From an uncultured Eubacteriales bacterium (GTDB lineage Bacteria > Bacillota > Clostridia > Oscillospirales > CAG-272), in NCBI GenBank assembly GCA_905205065.1, contig CAJLCI010000002.1, positions 1 through 64,000 of the forward strand: DNA of 64,000 bases. The letters run 5' to 3'. The position numbers and the translations under genes are program-made. Below are positions 24,846-34,932 of this stretch, one piece after another (the first letter of the stretch is position 1; each line of letters opens with the position of its first letter). The notes below the pieces were generated by a model. It was given only the letters and a program-made list of their open reading frames with translations, did not search any database and was not told where the DNA came from.

Positions 24846-27002
24846 ATGACAAACGCAGAAATTGAAAAGAGAGTTGAAGAACTGCTCTCCCAAATGACAC
24901 TTGAAGAAAAAATCGGACAAATGAACCAAGCCGGTATGCCTCCTGAAGAGAGAGAAGATACAAAAGAGCTTTACGAAAAATTGAAACGTGGTGAAATCGG
25001 ATCATTTATAATGGCCGCAACGGCAACAGCAGGCAATGACGACACAGAAATTATTCCGGACGATATTTTTGCAAAGCTTCAGCAAAAAGCTGTAAATGAA
25101 AGCAGACTCGGTATTCCGGTCATTTTCGGGCGTGATGTAATTCACGGACATCACACGGTGCTTCCGCTCCCCTTGGCAATGGCAGCTGCGTTTAATCCGG
25201 AACAGGTACGTCTGTGTTATCGTGATGTTGCCGCTGAAGCCGCAAGAGAAGGTGTTCACTGGTCATTTTCTCCTATGCTTGATCTTTCACGTGATCCCCG
25301 ATGGGGCAGATGTGTTGAAAGTCCCGGAGAAGATCCTTATGTCGGGATGAAAATGGCTGAGGCAGTTGTCAAAGGCTTCCAGGGAGATGATCTTTCAAAA
25401 CCGGATTGTATTGCCGCATGCTGCAAACATTATATAGGATACGGAGCTTCTGAAGGCGGACGGGATTATCATAAAGCAGAAATTTCCGATTATACTCTTA
25501 GAAACTATTACCTTAAAGCTTTCAAGTCCGCTGTAGACAGCGGTGTCCAGACTGTTATGAATTCATTTAACGAAATAGGAGGCCAGCCGACCGCATCAAG
25601 TCACTATTTGCTGACAGAAGTGCTTAGAGATGAGCTTGGTTTTGACGGGTATGTAATAAGTGACTGGAACGCTGTCAGTCAGCTTATAGAACAAGGCGTA
25701 GCCGAGGACAGAAAGGACGCCGCAAGACTTGCAATAAACGCCGGGCTTGATATGGACATGGTTGATAACTGTTACACAGACTATGGTGTCGATCTTGTCA
25801 AAGAAGGAAAAATCAACATGGAAGTCATAGACGAGTCCGTCAGAAGAATTCTAAGGGTAAAATTACGACTTGGTCTATTCGAAAATCCTTATGTACCAAG
25901 GTTCAAAATTGACCTTAAAAAACATGCTGAAAATGCACGTGTTTTAGCCGGAGAAACACTTGTTCTTCTTAAGAATGAAAAGAATGTTCTTCCCCTCAGC
26001 CGCAGCTCTAAAGTCGCTTTGCTCGGACCTCTTGTAAATGAAAACCGAACGCTTCTTGGTACTTGGACACTTGACGGAAATCCCGACGACGTTGTAAAGA
26101 TTCCGGACGCTTTTCTTGCGCATCTGAATGAAAACGGAAAGCTTATTTGTCCGGATACAGCAATTCAGGGAGATCAGCTTACTTATATTTCACAGGCTGA
26201 TACAATCGTGCTCTGCCTCGGAGAAAGCAGCCGAGCAACAGGTGAAGCAAATTCAGTTGCAAAAATTGAAGTACCCGAAGAACAGATAGCTCTTGCAAAG
26301 CGCGCAAAAGTTTACGGAAAACCGGTTATCGCAGTTATGTGTTTCGGACGTCCTGTTGCAATGACGGAGCTTGAGCCTTATTGCGACGCGATCGTCTATG
26401 CGTGGCATCCGGGTACGCAGGCAGGCAATGCAATTGCAGATGTACTATTCGGAGATGTAAATCCCAGCGGAAAGCTTCCTATGACAATGCCTCGCTGTAC
26501 AGGTCAGATTCCGATTTATTACAATGCACCGTCAAGCGGCAGAACTGTTAACGGATACTACGGAGAAGAAGGAAATTACCTTGACTGCCAGGGAACCCCG
26601 ATGTATCCATTTGGTTACGGTATAAGTTACACTGAATTTAAACTTAAAGACATTGCTGTTTCTAATTCAGCCGTATCAATATCCGAACTAAAAAACGGAA
26701 AAAGAATTACAGTTTCCGTTACCGTCGAGAACATCGGAAAATATGACGGAAAAGAGGTTGTTCAACTTTATATACATGACAAAATAGCATCTATGACACG
26801 TCCGCTTCGTGAGCTGAAGGCTTTTGAAAAAATATTCGTAGAAAAGGGAAAAACTTCTGTGAGCAAGCTTGAAATCGGTTATGATGAACTTGCTTTTTAT
26901 AATGGTGAAAAGGAATTCGTTGTTGAGCCGGGTGAATTTGAAATTTTCATCGGTACAGACTGTTATGCGGACAACAAATTTACGCTTACTGTATCAGAGT
27001 AA
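24846..27002 (+). CDS. Glycoside hydrolase family 3 beta-glucosidase
   Basis: 718 residues. GH3 N-domain with FGRDVIHGHHT, FSPMLDLSRDPRWGR and CCKHYIGYG; catalytic nucleophile Asp in VISDWNAV near 270; the (alpha/beta)6 domain begins after residue about 370 (LLKNEKNVLPL), and there is a fibronectin-III-like C-terminal domain. No signal peptide, so it is cytoplasmic and probably cleaves imported beta-glucosides. ATG at 24846 follows GAAAGGA; an in-frame TTG at 24825 lies within the ribosome site. Monocistronic. Confidence 0.93.
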   Translation: MTNAEIEKRVEELLSQMTLEEKIGQMNQAGMPPEEREDTKELYEKLKRGEIGSFIMAATATAGNDDTEIIPDDIFAKLQQKAVNESRLGIPVIFGRDVIHGHHTVLPLPLAMAAAFNPEQVRLCYRDVAAEAAREGVHWSFSPMLDLSRDPRWGRCVESPGEDPYVGMKMAEAVVKGFQGDDLSKPDCIAACCKHYIGYGASEGGRDYHKAEISDYTLRNYYLKAFKSAVDSGVQTVMNSFNEIGGQPTASSHYLLTEVLRDELGFDGYVISDWNAVSQLIEQGVAEDRKDAARLAINAGLDMDMVDNCYTDYGVDLVKEGKINMEVIDESVRRILRVKLRLGLFENPYVPRFKIDLKKHAENARVLAGETLVLLKNEKNVLPLSRSSKVALLGPLVNENRTLLGTWTLDGNPDDVVKIPDAFLAHLNENGKLICPDTAIQGDQLTYISQADTIVLCLGESSRATGEANSVAKIEVPEEQIALAKRAKVYGKPVIAVMCFGRPVAMTELEPYCDAIVYAWHPGTQAGNAIADVLFGDVNPSGKLPMTMPRCTGQIPIYYNAPSSGRTVNGYYGEEGNYLDCQGTPMYPFGYGISYTEFKLKDIAVSNSAVSISELKNGKRITVSVTVENIGKYDGKEVVQLYIHDKIASMTRPLRELKAFEKIFVEKGKTSVSKLEIGYDELAFYNGEKEFVVEPGEFEIFIGTDCYADNKFTLTVSE

Positions 27003-27156
27003 ACCATAATCCTATAGTCTTTAACATTATAACTGAATTCGCCAAAGATCAGGACAGAGACATAAAATTTCTATTTATAATTATTTATCAGAAGTACAGA
27101 TTAAAATTCGATTCTGATTTATTTTCAGTAGTTTCTTGAAATTTTGTGAAACTGTA

Positions 27157-27185
27157 TTGACAAACGTGAAAAAGTAATGTAATAT
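27157..27185 (+). promoter_or_regulatory. Promoter of the GNAT gene
   Basis: TTGACA (27157-27162), 17-bp spacer, TAATAT (27180-27185) overlapping a TATAAT 3 bp further on. It leaves a leader of about 175 nt in which no riboswitch-like fold was recognised. The rest of 27003-27365 is AT-rich. Confidence 0.65.
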
Positions 27186-27365
27186 AATATACGAAATTTT
27201 TTATAGGAATTACAAAAACAAAAATCAATAATTTTGGATTTATACTTAATATTACCAATATTTCTATGCGCAGCGCAGACACTTTGAGTTGGCTGATTGA
27301 ATACGGTTATTAATTATAATATTTTATCTGACTAATTAATTCCGTGTGAAAAGAGGAGTATTACA

Positions 27366-27911
27366 ATGATATTTGAAGAAAAGAAAATCACCTTAAAAAA
27401 CGGCAAAACGGCTGTCCTGAAAAGCCCATGTATAGCGGACGCGGAAAAGATGTTGAACTACATAAAGAAAGCTTGTGGTGAAACTGATTTTCTCGCGCGA
27501 TACCCCGAAGAATGGAACATTACGGTTGAACAGGAAGAATCGTGGGTAACCCGGATGCGTTCTGCACCCAACACCTTAGGAATCACTTGTTATGTTGACA
27601 ATGAAGTTGCCGGCAACTGCGAGATTAATTTCAAAGAAGGAATAAAAACTTCACACCGGGCAATTGTCGCAATTGCAATACTCAAGGATTACTGGAATCT
27701 TGGCATCGGTTCTTCAATGCTTGAGGAACTCGTTGCCGCAGCACAAAAACGAGGAACTGAGATCATAGAGCTTGAGTTTGTCGAAGGCAATGAACGTGCA
27801 AAACACTTGTATGAGAAATTTGGTTTCCGCATTACTTCCGAAAAACCTAACGCCTTTAAGCTTAAGGACGGTACATATTTGAAAGAAATCTACATGCAAA
27901 AATACTTATGA
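27366..27911 (+). CDS. GNAT-family N-acetyltransferase
   Basis: 181 residues with acetyl-CoA motif VAIAILKDYWNLGIGSSMLEELVAAA and IELEFVEGNERAKHLYEKFGF. The pattern resembles RimJ/RimL-type or small-molecule acetyltransferases; substrate unknown. AGAGGAG ribosome site, own promoter upstream and strong terminator downstream: a single-gene unit. Confidence 0.85.
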   Translation: MIFEEKKITLKNGKTAVLKSPCIADAEKMLNYIKKACGETDFLARYPEEWNITVEQEESWVTRMRSAPNTLGITCYVDNEVAGNCEINFKEGIKTSHRAIVAIAILKDYWNLGIGSSMLEELVAAAQKRGTEIIELEFVEGNERAKHLYEKFGFRITSEKPNAFKLKDGTYLKEIYMQKYL

Positions 27912-27912
27912 T

Positions 27913-27950
27913 AAAAGGCAGGTTTGTATCAAGTGACAAACCTGCCTTTT
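27913..27950 (+). terminator. Terminator after the GNAT gene
   Basis: AAAAGGCAGGTTTGT (27913-27927) pairs perfectly with ACAAACCTGCCTTTT (27936-27950); starts within 2 bp of the stop codon. T4 at the end serves plus-strand termination and the A4 makes it bidirectional. Confidence 0.85.
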
Positions 27951-28126
27951 AAATGATTTTGAAAATCAAGCACAAAATGTAAAACAAACAAGTGCTTATT
28001 AATCTGCTTTAAAGAATATCTATGAATATATAGAGAGATGCACGTAAAATAATTCAAATTTAGACAATTCTATTAATTAATGCTGTCGGGATAATTCTGA
28101 TCAGAACTTAAATGTAACATATACCA

Positions 28127-28711
28127 TTAAAAACCGCGAAGCTTAAGCAGTCCGAATATAGAATAATTTATAATATCCGAAATCTGAGCGTCTATTCCTT
28201 CAGAAGCAATGAGCCGTCCATTATTTAATATAATATTTTTAATACGAAAAATCTTTACTATAATCTGATCTGTAATAGAATGAATATGCATTTCTGTCCA
28301 GGCCGCACCGTAGTCGTGATTTTTACGCTCCATAAGCTCTTTTACATTCTCAAAAGTTTTTTTATATAATTTCGTCATCTCCACAGTATCTGCATGTCGA
28401 TACAAATCCGTATCTTCTACAACTTCATCGGATTTCGGAAATAAATCAGGATTACTCATCTTCATGAGAAGAATAACACCGTAATTTATAATTCCGATAT
28501 ACTCATCCTCGCGGCCCTCTCTCACCAGCGAGACATCTCCATTTTCCTCAAGTGTTCTTATTCGTCTCGCCTTAATCCACAGCTGATCAATAAATGATTC
28601 CATTCGAAAAAAGAGCCATGTCGCACCGTAATCTTTAGTTTTATTTTCAAACATCTGGACGCATTCGGCTAAAATGTTATCATAATAACCGTTTAATTTT
28701 TCCTGTTCCAT
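28127..28711 (-). CDS. DUF1599 protein (two nucleotide-modification-associated repeats)
   Basis: 194 residues made of two related halves: ECVQMFENKTKDYGATWLFFR...SFIDQLWIKARRIRTLEENG and NVKELMERKNHDYGAAWTEMH...SITDQIIVKIFRIKNIILNNG, each with K-x-x-D-Y-G-A and a later I-x-x-Q/N-I-x-K motif. This is the DUF1599 (Nmad5-like) duplication, proposed to act on modified nucleotides; function unproven. ATG at 28711 has GAAAGGAATTG upstream; the longer frame to 28777 is not conserved. Confidence 0.75.
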   Translation of the reverse strand: MEQEKLNGYYDNILAECVQMFENKTKDYGATWLFFRMESFIDQLWIKARRIRTLEENGDVSLVREGREDEYIGIINYGVILLMKMSNPDLFPKSDEVVEDTDLYRHADTVEMTKLYKKTFENVKELMERKNHDYGAAWTEMHIHSITDQIIVKIFRIKNIILNNGRLIASEGIDAQISDIINYSIFGLLKLRGF

Positions 28712-28755
28712 AATTTTGCAATTCCTTTCATAAAAACTTAGATATAGCGCTACAC

Positions 28756-28779
28756 AAAAATTTTGTCTGAAAGACAAAA
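28756..28779 (-). terminator. Terminator-like hairpin upstream of the DUF1599 gene
   Basis: TTTTGTCT-TTC-AGACAAAA on the minus strand followed by T5 (28760-28756). It lies between ftsH and the DUF1599 gene and should end the ftsH transcript. Confidence 0.65.
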
Positions 28780-28828
28780 CTTCCAGACAAAATTAAAGTG
28801 ATTATGATTTATAATATATAATAAAATG

Positions 28829-31048
28829 TTACTCCCCGTCATGCTTTTCATTGTCTTTTTCCGAACCGCTCCCAGAATCAGAAGAATTATTTTTTTCTGA
28901 ATTACTTCCTGAATTTTCTTCTGAATTACTCTCAGAATTATCTTCCGAATTATCAGCCTTTTCTCCGTTTTCAGACTTTACGTTTTCAGAAAGCGTGTCA
29001 TTTTCAGAGTCATTATTTTTCTCTCTGCCGCTTTCCTCGTAATCCTGTTTAATACTGTCGGGACGATAAATCCCATATAAATTCTGCGATTCAGCTTCAA
29101 AGCGTTTTCTATCTTCTTCCTCTCGCCGACGGCGCTCCTCCTCGTCGCGCTTTGCCTTTTCTTCATTTTCCCGGTTACTTCTGCGCCTGCGTTCGGAAAG
29201 CATTTCTTCAAGCTCTTCAACTGTAGGATCTCCGGTCATCGCAGCCTTAAACTGCTCTTCATCCATAATCTCATCTTTTATCAGAAATTGAGCAACAAAA
29301 TGCAGTTTATCTATCCTTTCACGAAGAATATCCTCAGCTTTTTTATATGCGTCTCCAATAATTCTCTTTATTTCGTTATCAATTAACGATGCAGTTTCTT
29401 CGGAGTAATTTCTTCCGGAAGAAAAATCTCTGCCAAGAAAAACTTCATCACTCGAATGTTCGCTGCCATATACAATCGGTCCCAAGTCGTCGCTCATACC
29501 ATATCTTGTAACCATATTACGGGCAATTCCGGTTGCACGCTGAATATCATTGGACGCACCAGTTGAAATATCGCCCATAATAAGCTTTTCCGCCATCCGT
29601 CCTGCCAATAACGTAACAATCTCATTCTGCATATCGTTTTTTGACATGTAAGAACGATCCTCTTTCGGAATGGATAAAGTATATCCTCCTGCGCCGCGGC
29701 CGCTCGGTATAATCGAAATCTGGTGTACCGGGGTTTCCGGCTGAATAGCAAATGTTACTACAGCATGACCCGCCTCATGATACGCTGTAAGCTTACGATC
29801 GTGTTCATTTACCACCTTTGATTTTTTAGACGGACCGACCATTACTTTAATCATTGCATCTTCAATATCGTTCATTCCGATAAGAGATTTTCCCCTACGG
29901 GCAGCAAGAAGCGCCGCCTCATTTAAAAGGTTAGCAAGATCCGCGCCTGTAAATCCTGTAGTACTCCGCGCAATTGTATAAAAATCAACATCACGTTCAA
30001 AAGGCTTGCCTTTTGCGTGAACATCAAGAATATCTTTTCGTCCCTGAATATCCGGATAGTTTACTGTAATCTGGCGGTCAAAACGTCCGGGACGCAAGAG
30101 CGCAGGATCAAGTATATCAGGGCGGTTAGTAGCCGCCATTACAATTACTCCGTCATTGGATCCAAAGCCGTCCATCTCAACAAGCAGCTGGTTCAACGTC
30201 TGTTCACGCTCGTCGTGTCCGCCGCCGAGACCCGCTCCTCTATGTCTTCCGACAGCATCAATTTCATCTATAAATATGATTGCCGCAGGATGCTTTTTAG
30301 CCGTATCAAATAAATCTCGTACACGCGAAGCACCTACACCTACATACATCTCAACGAAATCAGAACCGGAAATTGAGAAAAACGGCACTCCTGCCTCTCC
30401 GGCAACAGCCTTGGCGAGCAATGTTTTACCTGTACCGGGAGGTCCGACAAGAAGAACGCCGTGAGGTATTTTAGCTCCAAGCTTGCTGAAATGTGACGGA
30501 TCTTTCAGAAAATCTACGATTTCAACAAGCTCTGCCTTTTCCTCGTCCGCACCCGCAACATCTCGGAAGTAGACCTTTTTCTTTTCATCACTTCCTATTT
30601 TCGCCCGCGCTTTACCGAAGTTATTAAACTTTCCGCCTCGTCCAGACGCCTGATTCATTACAAAAACCCAAAGAACTATAAACAGGACGATCATTACTAT
30701 ATACGGCAAAAAGCTTACCCACCACGGAATATCAATCGGAGCAGGAAGATCATATCTCTGAATAATTCCGCGTTCCGCCTGATCAAGCACCATATCGTTC
30801 AGATCAAGATAATAAAGCTCAAGACTGCGAAGCTTATAGCTTACCATTGTATCGTCATTTTTGAGAATCGTCATATTATTATTTTCGTCGATCTCAAATT
30901 CTTTGACTTCTTCATTTCTAAAAAGCTCTACAACATTGCTGTATGAGATTGTCTCTGTATCCATATCCTTCAGCAAAACCGAAGCGGCAATCAATATCAC
31001 AGCTGTAAGCAAAACCCAAAATATCAGGGCGCTGTAATTTTTTTTCAT
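28829..31048 (-). CDS. ftsH: ATP-dependent zinc metalloprotease FtsH
   Basis: 739 residues; membrane-anchored AAA+ protease for quality control of membrane proteins. TM helices at about 7-27 and 112-134, Walker A GPPGTGKT near 202, Walker B IIFIDEIDAVGRHRG, second-region-of-homology arginines in RPGRFDRQI, zinc site HEAGH near 424. Beyond the normal end (about 630) it has a charged stretch, then an Asp/Glu/Ser/Asn-rich tail of roughly 90 residues. Last gene of the tilS-hpt-ftsH cluster. Confidence 0.97.
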   Translation of the reverse strand: MKKNYSALIFWVLLTAVILIAASVLLKDMDTETISYSNVVELFRNEEVKEFEIDENNNMTILKNDDTMVSYKLRSLELYYLDLNDMVLDQAERGIIQRYDLPAPIDIPWWVSFLPYIVMIVLFIVLWVFVMNQASGRGGKFNNFGKARAKIGSDEKKKVYFRDVAGADEEKAELVEIVDFLKDPSHFSKLGAKIPHGVLLVGPPGTGKTLLAKAVAGEAGVPFFSISGSDFVEMYVGVGASRVRDLFDTAKKHPAAIIFIDEIDAVGRHRGAGLGGGHDEREQTLNQLLVEMDGFGSNDGVIVMAATNRPDILDPALLRPGRFDRQITVNYPDIQGRKDILDVHAKGKPFERDVDFYTIARSTTGFTGADLANLLNEAALLAARRGKSLIGMNDIEDAMIKVMVGPSKKSKVVNEHDRKLTAYHEAGHAVVTFAIQPETPVHQISIIPSGRGAGGYTLSIPKEDRSYMSKNDMQNEIVTLLAGRMAEKLIMGDISTGASNDIQRATGIARNMVTRYGMSDDLGPIVYGSEHSSDEVFLGRDFSSGRNYSEETASLIDNEIKRIIGDAYKKAEDILRERIDKLHFVAQFLIKDEIMDEEQFKAAMTGDPTVEELEEMLSERRRRSNRENEEKAKRDEEERRRREEEDRKRFEAESQNLYGIYRPDSIKQDYEESGREKNNDSENDTLSENVKSENGEKADNSEDNSESNSEENSGSNSEKNNSSDSGSGSEKDNEKHDGE

Positions 31049-31134
31049 ATGACCCCCTATTAAAAAGTTTTCTTCCTAACACGGACAGAACCTTCATAAT
31101 GCAGTTATCAGGTTATTTTAAGTCCCGCAGTTTT

Positions 31135-31692
31135 TTACTTTTCATAAACCGATTCTTTTAAAATCCCAATATACGGAAGAGCACGGTATTTTTCATCATA
31201 ATCAAGCCCGTAACCTACAACAAACTCATCGGGAATTTTTTCTCCGACATAGTCCGGCTCAAAATCAACTTCCCGCCTCTCCGGCTTATCAAGAAGTGTA
31301 CAAGTTCTCACGCTTTTTGCGCCTTTTAGTTTCAAATATTCGGTAAGATAAGAGAGAGTTTTTCCGCTGTCAATAATATCCTCAACTATCAGAATATTAC
31401 AATCGGATAAATCGGCGCGATGAATATCCAGAATAATATTAACTCTTCCGGATGTTTTAGTGTTTTTTCCATATGAAGAAACCTTCATGAAATCAATCTC
31501 AACCGGCAACGTAATACGCTTCATCAGCTCTCCCATAAATACAACAGAGCCTTTAAGTATTCCGAGCAGTACGAGCTTCGCTTCATCATCCTTATAGTCG
31601 TCGTCAATTTCAGCCGCGATTCTTCTCACAATACCGTCTATTTTCTGCTCACTCACGAGCACTCTGTCAATGTCACCATTTATTATTGCCAT
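31135..31692 (-). CDS. hpt: Hypoxanthine phosphoribosyltransferase
   Basis: 185 residues; purine salvage. PRPP loop ILIVEDIIDSGKTL near 105; GILKGSVVFMGEL; DEFVVGYGLDYDEKYR near the C-terminus. Overlaps the tilS 3' end by 10 bp, the classical Firmicutes tilS-hpt-ftsH order. Confidence 0.96.
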   Translation of the reverse strand: MAIINGDIDRVLVSEQKIDGIVRRIAAEIDDDYKDDEAKLVLLGILKGSVVFMGELMKRITLPVEIDFMKVSSYGKNTKTSGRVNIILDIHRADLSDCNILIVEDIIDSGKTLSYLTEYLKLKGAKSVRTCTLLDKPERREVDFEPDYVGEKIPDEFVVGYGLDYDEKYRALPYIGILKESVYEK

Positions 31693-33248
31693 AAAAGGTA
31701 TTTTCCTTTCACCTGAAAATGTCTGCTCTGATTTTTTTCACAAACAATACTACAGCAAGCATCCGGAGGAAGATAAAAAAATTCTGCCCGTGAACAATTA
31801 TCCGAACTCCCGGTGCAAAGACCGTCCCGAACGGCAATGCCCGGCGCCCATATAATCCCGTCATCGTCGCATAAAAGCGGGATCGTATTCCTTTCAGCGG
31901 GAGGTATCTTTTTCTGCTGATAAAGTTTTTTCAGACGTTTATTCATTCCGCCGGTAAAAATACAGTCTCCGTCTGCTCTTCCGCGAACATAAATATTCTT
32001 TTTTAGTTTATCAGAATTTACATAAATGTGTATTGATAATTTGTAAATATTTATGCGGCCTTTTTTTATATTTATATCGCTGCCGAAATCTTCCGCCGAA
32101 AATTCAGAAAAGTCAGGAAAATCGGAAAAGTCACAGTTCTCGTTTTCCTCAGACGGCAGCTTTAAAAACATCGCTCCACCTATGTGTTCGTCATCCGAAA
32201 GAAATGTCATACCCGGCAGAATTTTTATTTTCCGGTCGGATGCAAACACATTTTCGGAACTTAAATCTGAGTCATAGGAAAATTCGATTCCGTTTCTTGT
32301 CTTTAATGCCGTAACTCTGCCAGGAAGAGATACTCTGTCCCATAGCTTTCCTGTTTTGTAAAGACTAAGAAGCGCATCAATATGGACAGCTTCCAGCATC
32401 GCAGCCTCCTTATTTTGAAAACTGCGCCAATATTCATTTACCATCCGTTCACGAATTACTGCATCCGGTAGTTTCTCCGCACCGTAAACAGAATCAGGCA
32501 ACTCGGCAAGCATTTTAAGAGCTTCGCAATTTTCCGAAAAGCAGCGCGACATTTTTGTAACAGAAGAGACCACCGCGGGATTGATTTTCTTAAGCTCCGG
32601 TATAACAAACTTGCGAATACGGTTTCTCGAATATTTTTCATCGCAGTTTGAACTGTCGGTAACAAATGAAATTTTGCGATTTTCGGCATATTTTATAATA
32701 TCATCCCTGACGGATTCAATAAGCGGACGTATAACCTTAATTTCATGCTCGTACCGAACAGGGGGAATTCCGCAAAGGCCGCGCATTCCCGTCCCTCTTG
32801 TCAATCTGAAAATAACAGTTTCAAGATTGTCGTCGGAATGATGCGCCATTGCTATACCGTCATATCCATTTTTTCTGCAGCAATCAGCAAGAAGCTTATA
32901 TCGAAGCTCTCTCGCCGCCTCCTCAGTTCCCAAGCCGTGTTCTTTTGCATATTCGGGTACGTTCACCGATTCGGAAAAATATTCAACTCCCAATTGAAGA
33001 CAAATCTTTTTACAGTGAGCCTCGTCCCTATCAGCCTCGGCTCCGCGGATTCCGTGATTAAGATGAAAAGCGGCAAGACTGATACCGCAACGTTCTGCCA
33101 GGCTGTAAAGAACATAGAGAAGCACGGCGGAATCTACTCCGCCGCTATAAGCGACAAGCAATCGGTCCCCGTCCGCAATCATATTGTATTTGTCAATTGA
33201 CGCTCTTACTGCGTCCTCAAAGCACTCGCAAAAATTTTTGTTACCCAC
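31683..33248 (-). CDS. tilS: tRNA(Ile)-lysidine synthase TilS
   Basis: Makes lysidine at C34 of tRNA-Ile(CAU). PP-loop LLVAYSGGVDSAV, AFHLNHGIRGAEADRDE, MAHHSDDNLETVIFRLTRGTG and GLCGIPPV; C-terminal TilS domain with RGRADGDCIF and PPAERNTIPLL. I choose GTG at 33248 (521 residues), because the helix before the PP-loop fits the family from there; a GTG at 33302 that overlaps dnaB adds 18 residues, and an ATG near 33182 is also possible. Confidence 0.93.
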   Translation of the reverse strand: MGNKNFCECFEDAVRASIDKYNMIADGDRLLVAYSGGVDSAVLLYVLYSLAERCGISLAAFHLNHGIRGAEADRDEAHCKKICLQLGVEYFSESVNVPEYAKEHGLGTEEAARELRYKLLADCCRKNGYDGIAMAHHSDDNLETVIFRLTRGTGMRGLCGIPPVRYEHEIKVIRPLIESVRDDIIKYAENRKISFVTDSSNCDEKYSRNRIRKFVIPELKKINPAVVSSVTKMSRCFSENCEALKMLAELPDSVYGAEKLPDAVIRERMVNEYWRSFQNKEAAMLEAVHIDALLSLYKTGKLWDRVSLPGRVTALKTRNGIEFSYDSDLSSENVFASDRKIKILPGMTFLSDDEHIGGAMFLKLPSEENENCDFSDFPDFSEFSAEDFGSDINIKKGRINIYKLSIHIYVNSDKLKKNIYVRGRADGDCIFTGGMNKRLKKLYQQKKIPPAERNTIPLLCDDDGIIWAPGIAVRDGLCTGSSDNCSRAEFFYLPPDACCSIVCEKNQSRHFQVKGKYLLWQ

Positions 33249-33285
33249 AGCAAGCTTCCATCCAACAATTACTAAGAAATTTCTA

Positions 33286-34650
33286 CTAATTTTTCTGATC
33301 ACTCATATTTGAAAGAGAGGTAAACTTTGTATACTGCCCGAACCAACCCATATCGACTTTTCCGGTTGATCCGTGACGATTTTTAGCTATAATAACCTGA
33401 GCAATATTCTGCGGAATCTCAACGCTTCCGCCTTTTGATTCCTTCGAATCGCCGTAATATTCCGGTCTGTAAAGAAACATTACAATATCCGCGTCCTGCT
33501 CAATTGCGCCGGAATCGCGAAGATCGGAAAGCATAGGAATCTTTTCTGTCCGCTGTTCGGTTGCACGCGAAAGCTGCGCACAGCAAATTACGGGAACGTG
33601 AAGCTCTTTGGCAAGAAGCTTCAGATTTCTTGAAATATCCGCAACCTCCTGAACCCTATTATCGGTTTTACGGTCAGCCGCCATCAGCTGGAGATAATCT
33701 ATAACTACCATCCCAAGATTTCTGAGGCGGCGAAGCTTTGCTTTCATTCCGGTTACCGTAATTCCCGTAGTATCGTCTATCCAGATGTCGCACTCTGAAA
33801 GAAGGGAAGCCGCATGTGCGAGGTTTTTCCAGTCCTCGCCCGAAAGATTGCCGTTTCTCATTACATAAGTATCAATCAAAGCCTCGCTCGAAAGCATTCT
33901 CTGAACAAGCTGTTCGCATGACATTTCAAGCGAAAAAACAGCGACTGCCTTTTTTGTCGTCCGCGCGGCTGAAGCTGCAATGTTGAGAGCAAACGAGGTT
34001 TTACCCATTCCGGGGCGTGCTCCGACGAGCACAAGATCAGAATCTCCGAACCCGATTAAAACCTTGTCAAGATCGGTAAATCCCGTCGGAATACCCTTCA
34101 TAGATTCCGGATCTATATTAAGCTTACGCAAGTAATCGTAAACGCTTACAAGAACATCCTTAATATGAACAAAATTTTTATTTCCGTTTCCCTGCACGAT
34201 TTGAAATATCTGCTGTTCGGCCTGTTCCAAAATAGTACCAACATCGTCCTGTGCAGTATATGCATTCTCGGAAATCTCTTCGCATGCTCCGATAAGCTGA
34301 CGAAGCAAGCTTTTATCTCTCACAATCGCGGCATAATCCTTGATATTGGCGGATGTGGGAACAATTTCTGCAAGAACCTTTATATAAGTACGTCCCTGCT
34401 CATCATTCTTATAAACGCCGCGCTTTACAAGCATGTCGATCAGCGTAACGACGTCTATATTTTTATCATGAAGATACAGCTCCTTTATCGCGAGCCAGAT
34501 TTCACGGTGATCCTCGGTAGAAAATGATTCCGCCGTTAAAATATCGGCAACCTGATTTAGGCTGTCAGGATCAATAAGAATAGAACCGAGAACCGACTGC
34601 TCCGCTTCAATAGAAACCGGAAGCTGTCTCTGCGTCTCATGAAATTCCAT
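33286..34650 (-). CDS. dnaB: Replicative DNA helicase DnaB
   Basis: 454 residues (the Bacillus equivalent is called DnaC). N-terminal helical domain PVSIEAEQSVLGSILID; RecA-like motor with Walker A GARPGMGKTS near 215, AVFSLEM, Walker B VVIDYLQLM, and DLRDSGAIEQDADIV, ending with AKNRHGSTGKV. Downstream of rplI and gdpP in the conserved cluster. Works with the DnaI-like loader at 23.7 kb. Confidence 0.97.
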   Translation of the reverse strand: MEFHETQRQLPVSIEAEQSVLGSILIDPDSLNQVADILTAESFSTEDHREIWLAIKELYLHDKNIDVVTLIDMLVKRGVYKNDEQGRTYIKVLAEIVPTSANIKDYAAIVRDKSLLRQLIGACEEISENAYTAQDDVGTILEQAEQQIFQIVQGNGNKNFVHIKDVLVSVYDYLRKLNIDPESMKGIPTGFTDLDKVLIGFGDSDLVLVGARPGMGKTSFALNIAASAARTTKKAVAVFSLEMSCEQLVQRMLSSEALIDTYVMRNGNLSGEDWKNLAHAASLLSECDIWIDDTTGITVTGMKAKLRRLRNLGMVVIDYLQLMAADRKTDNRVQEVADISRNLKLLAKELHVPVICCAQLSRATEQRTEKIPMLSDLRDSGAIEQDADIVMFLYRPEYYGDSKESKGGSVEIPQNIAQVIIAKNRHGSTGKVDMGWFGQYTKFTSLSNMSDQKN

Positions 34651-34744
34651 AATAGTTTTTTTCTCCGTAATATATATAACTAAAAGCCGAGATGTCCACC
34701 GTCTTGTAAAAGCATTTGCTCATAAAAACATTTACATGTAAATA

Positions 34745-34837
34745 CGGCTTCTGCAGACAGGTACCACTCACTTTTTCCGGCAGAGGTTTGATACGTTGCC
34801 GGAACGACTTATTACGGAGCTATGCTCCTTATTGAAT
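34745..34837 (-). ncRNA. Two-hairpin intergenic element, copy C2
   Basis: About 95 bp after the rplI stop on the same strand: minus-strand TTCAATAAGGAGCATAGCTC (hairpin GGAGC-ATA-GCTCC), GT-ATAA, then TTCCGGC...GCCGGAA. Matches copy C1 after rimI, with a compensatory change in the first hairpin and an unrelated second hairpin of similar design. Function unknown. Confidence 0.45.
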
Positions 34838-34932
34838 ATATATGGGAAATCCAAAAGTAAATTATTGCATTTTAATTCAGACAATACCAAGTCTTACGCT
34901 CTATGACAAGGCCGCGTCTTTATCAAATTATA

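Noticed and set aside
27088..27282. 64-codon minus-strand frame upstream of the GNAT gene
   Set aside because: Overlaps the GNAT promoter; AT-rich chance frame.
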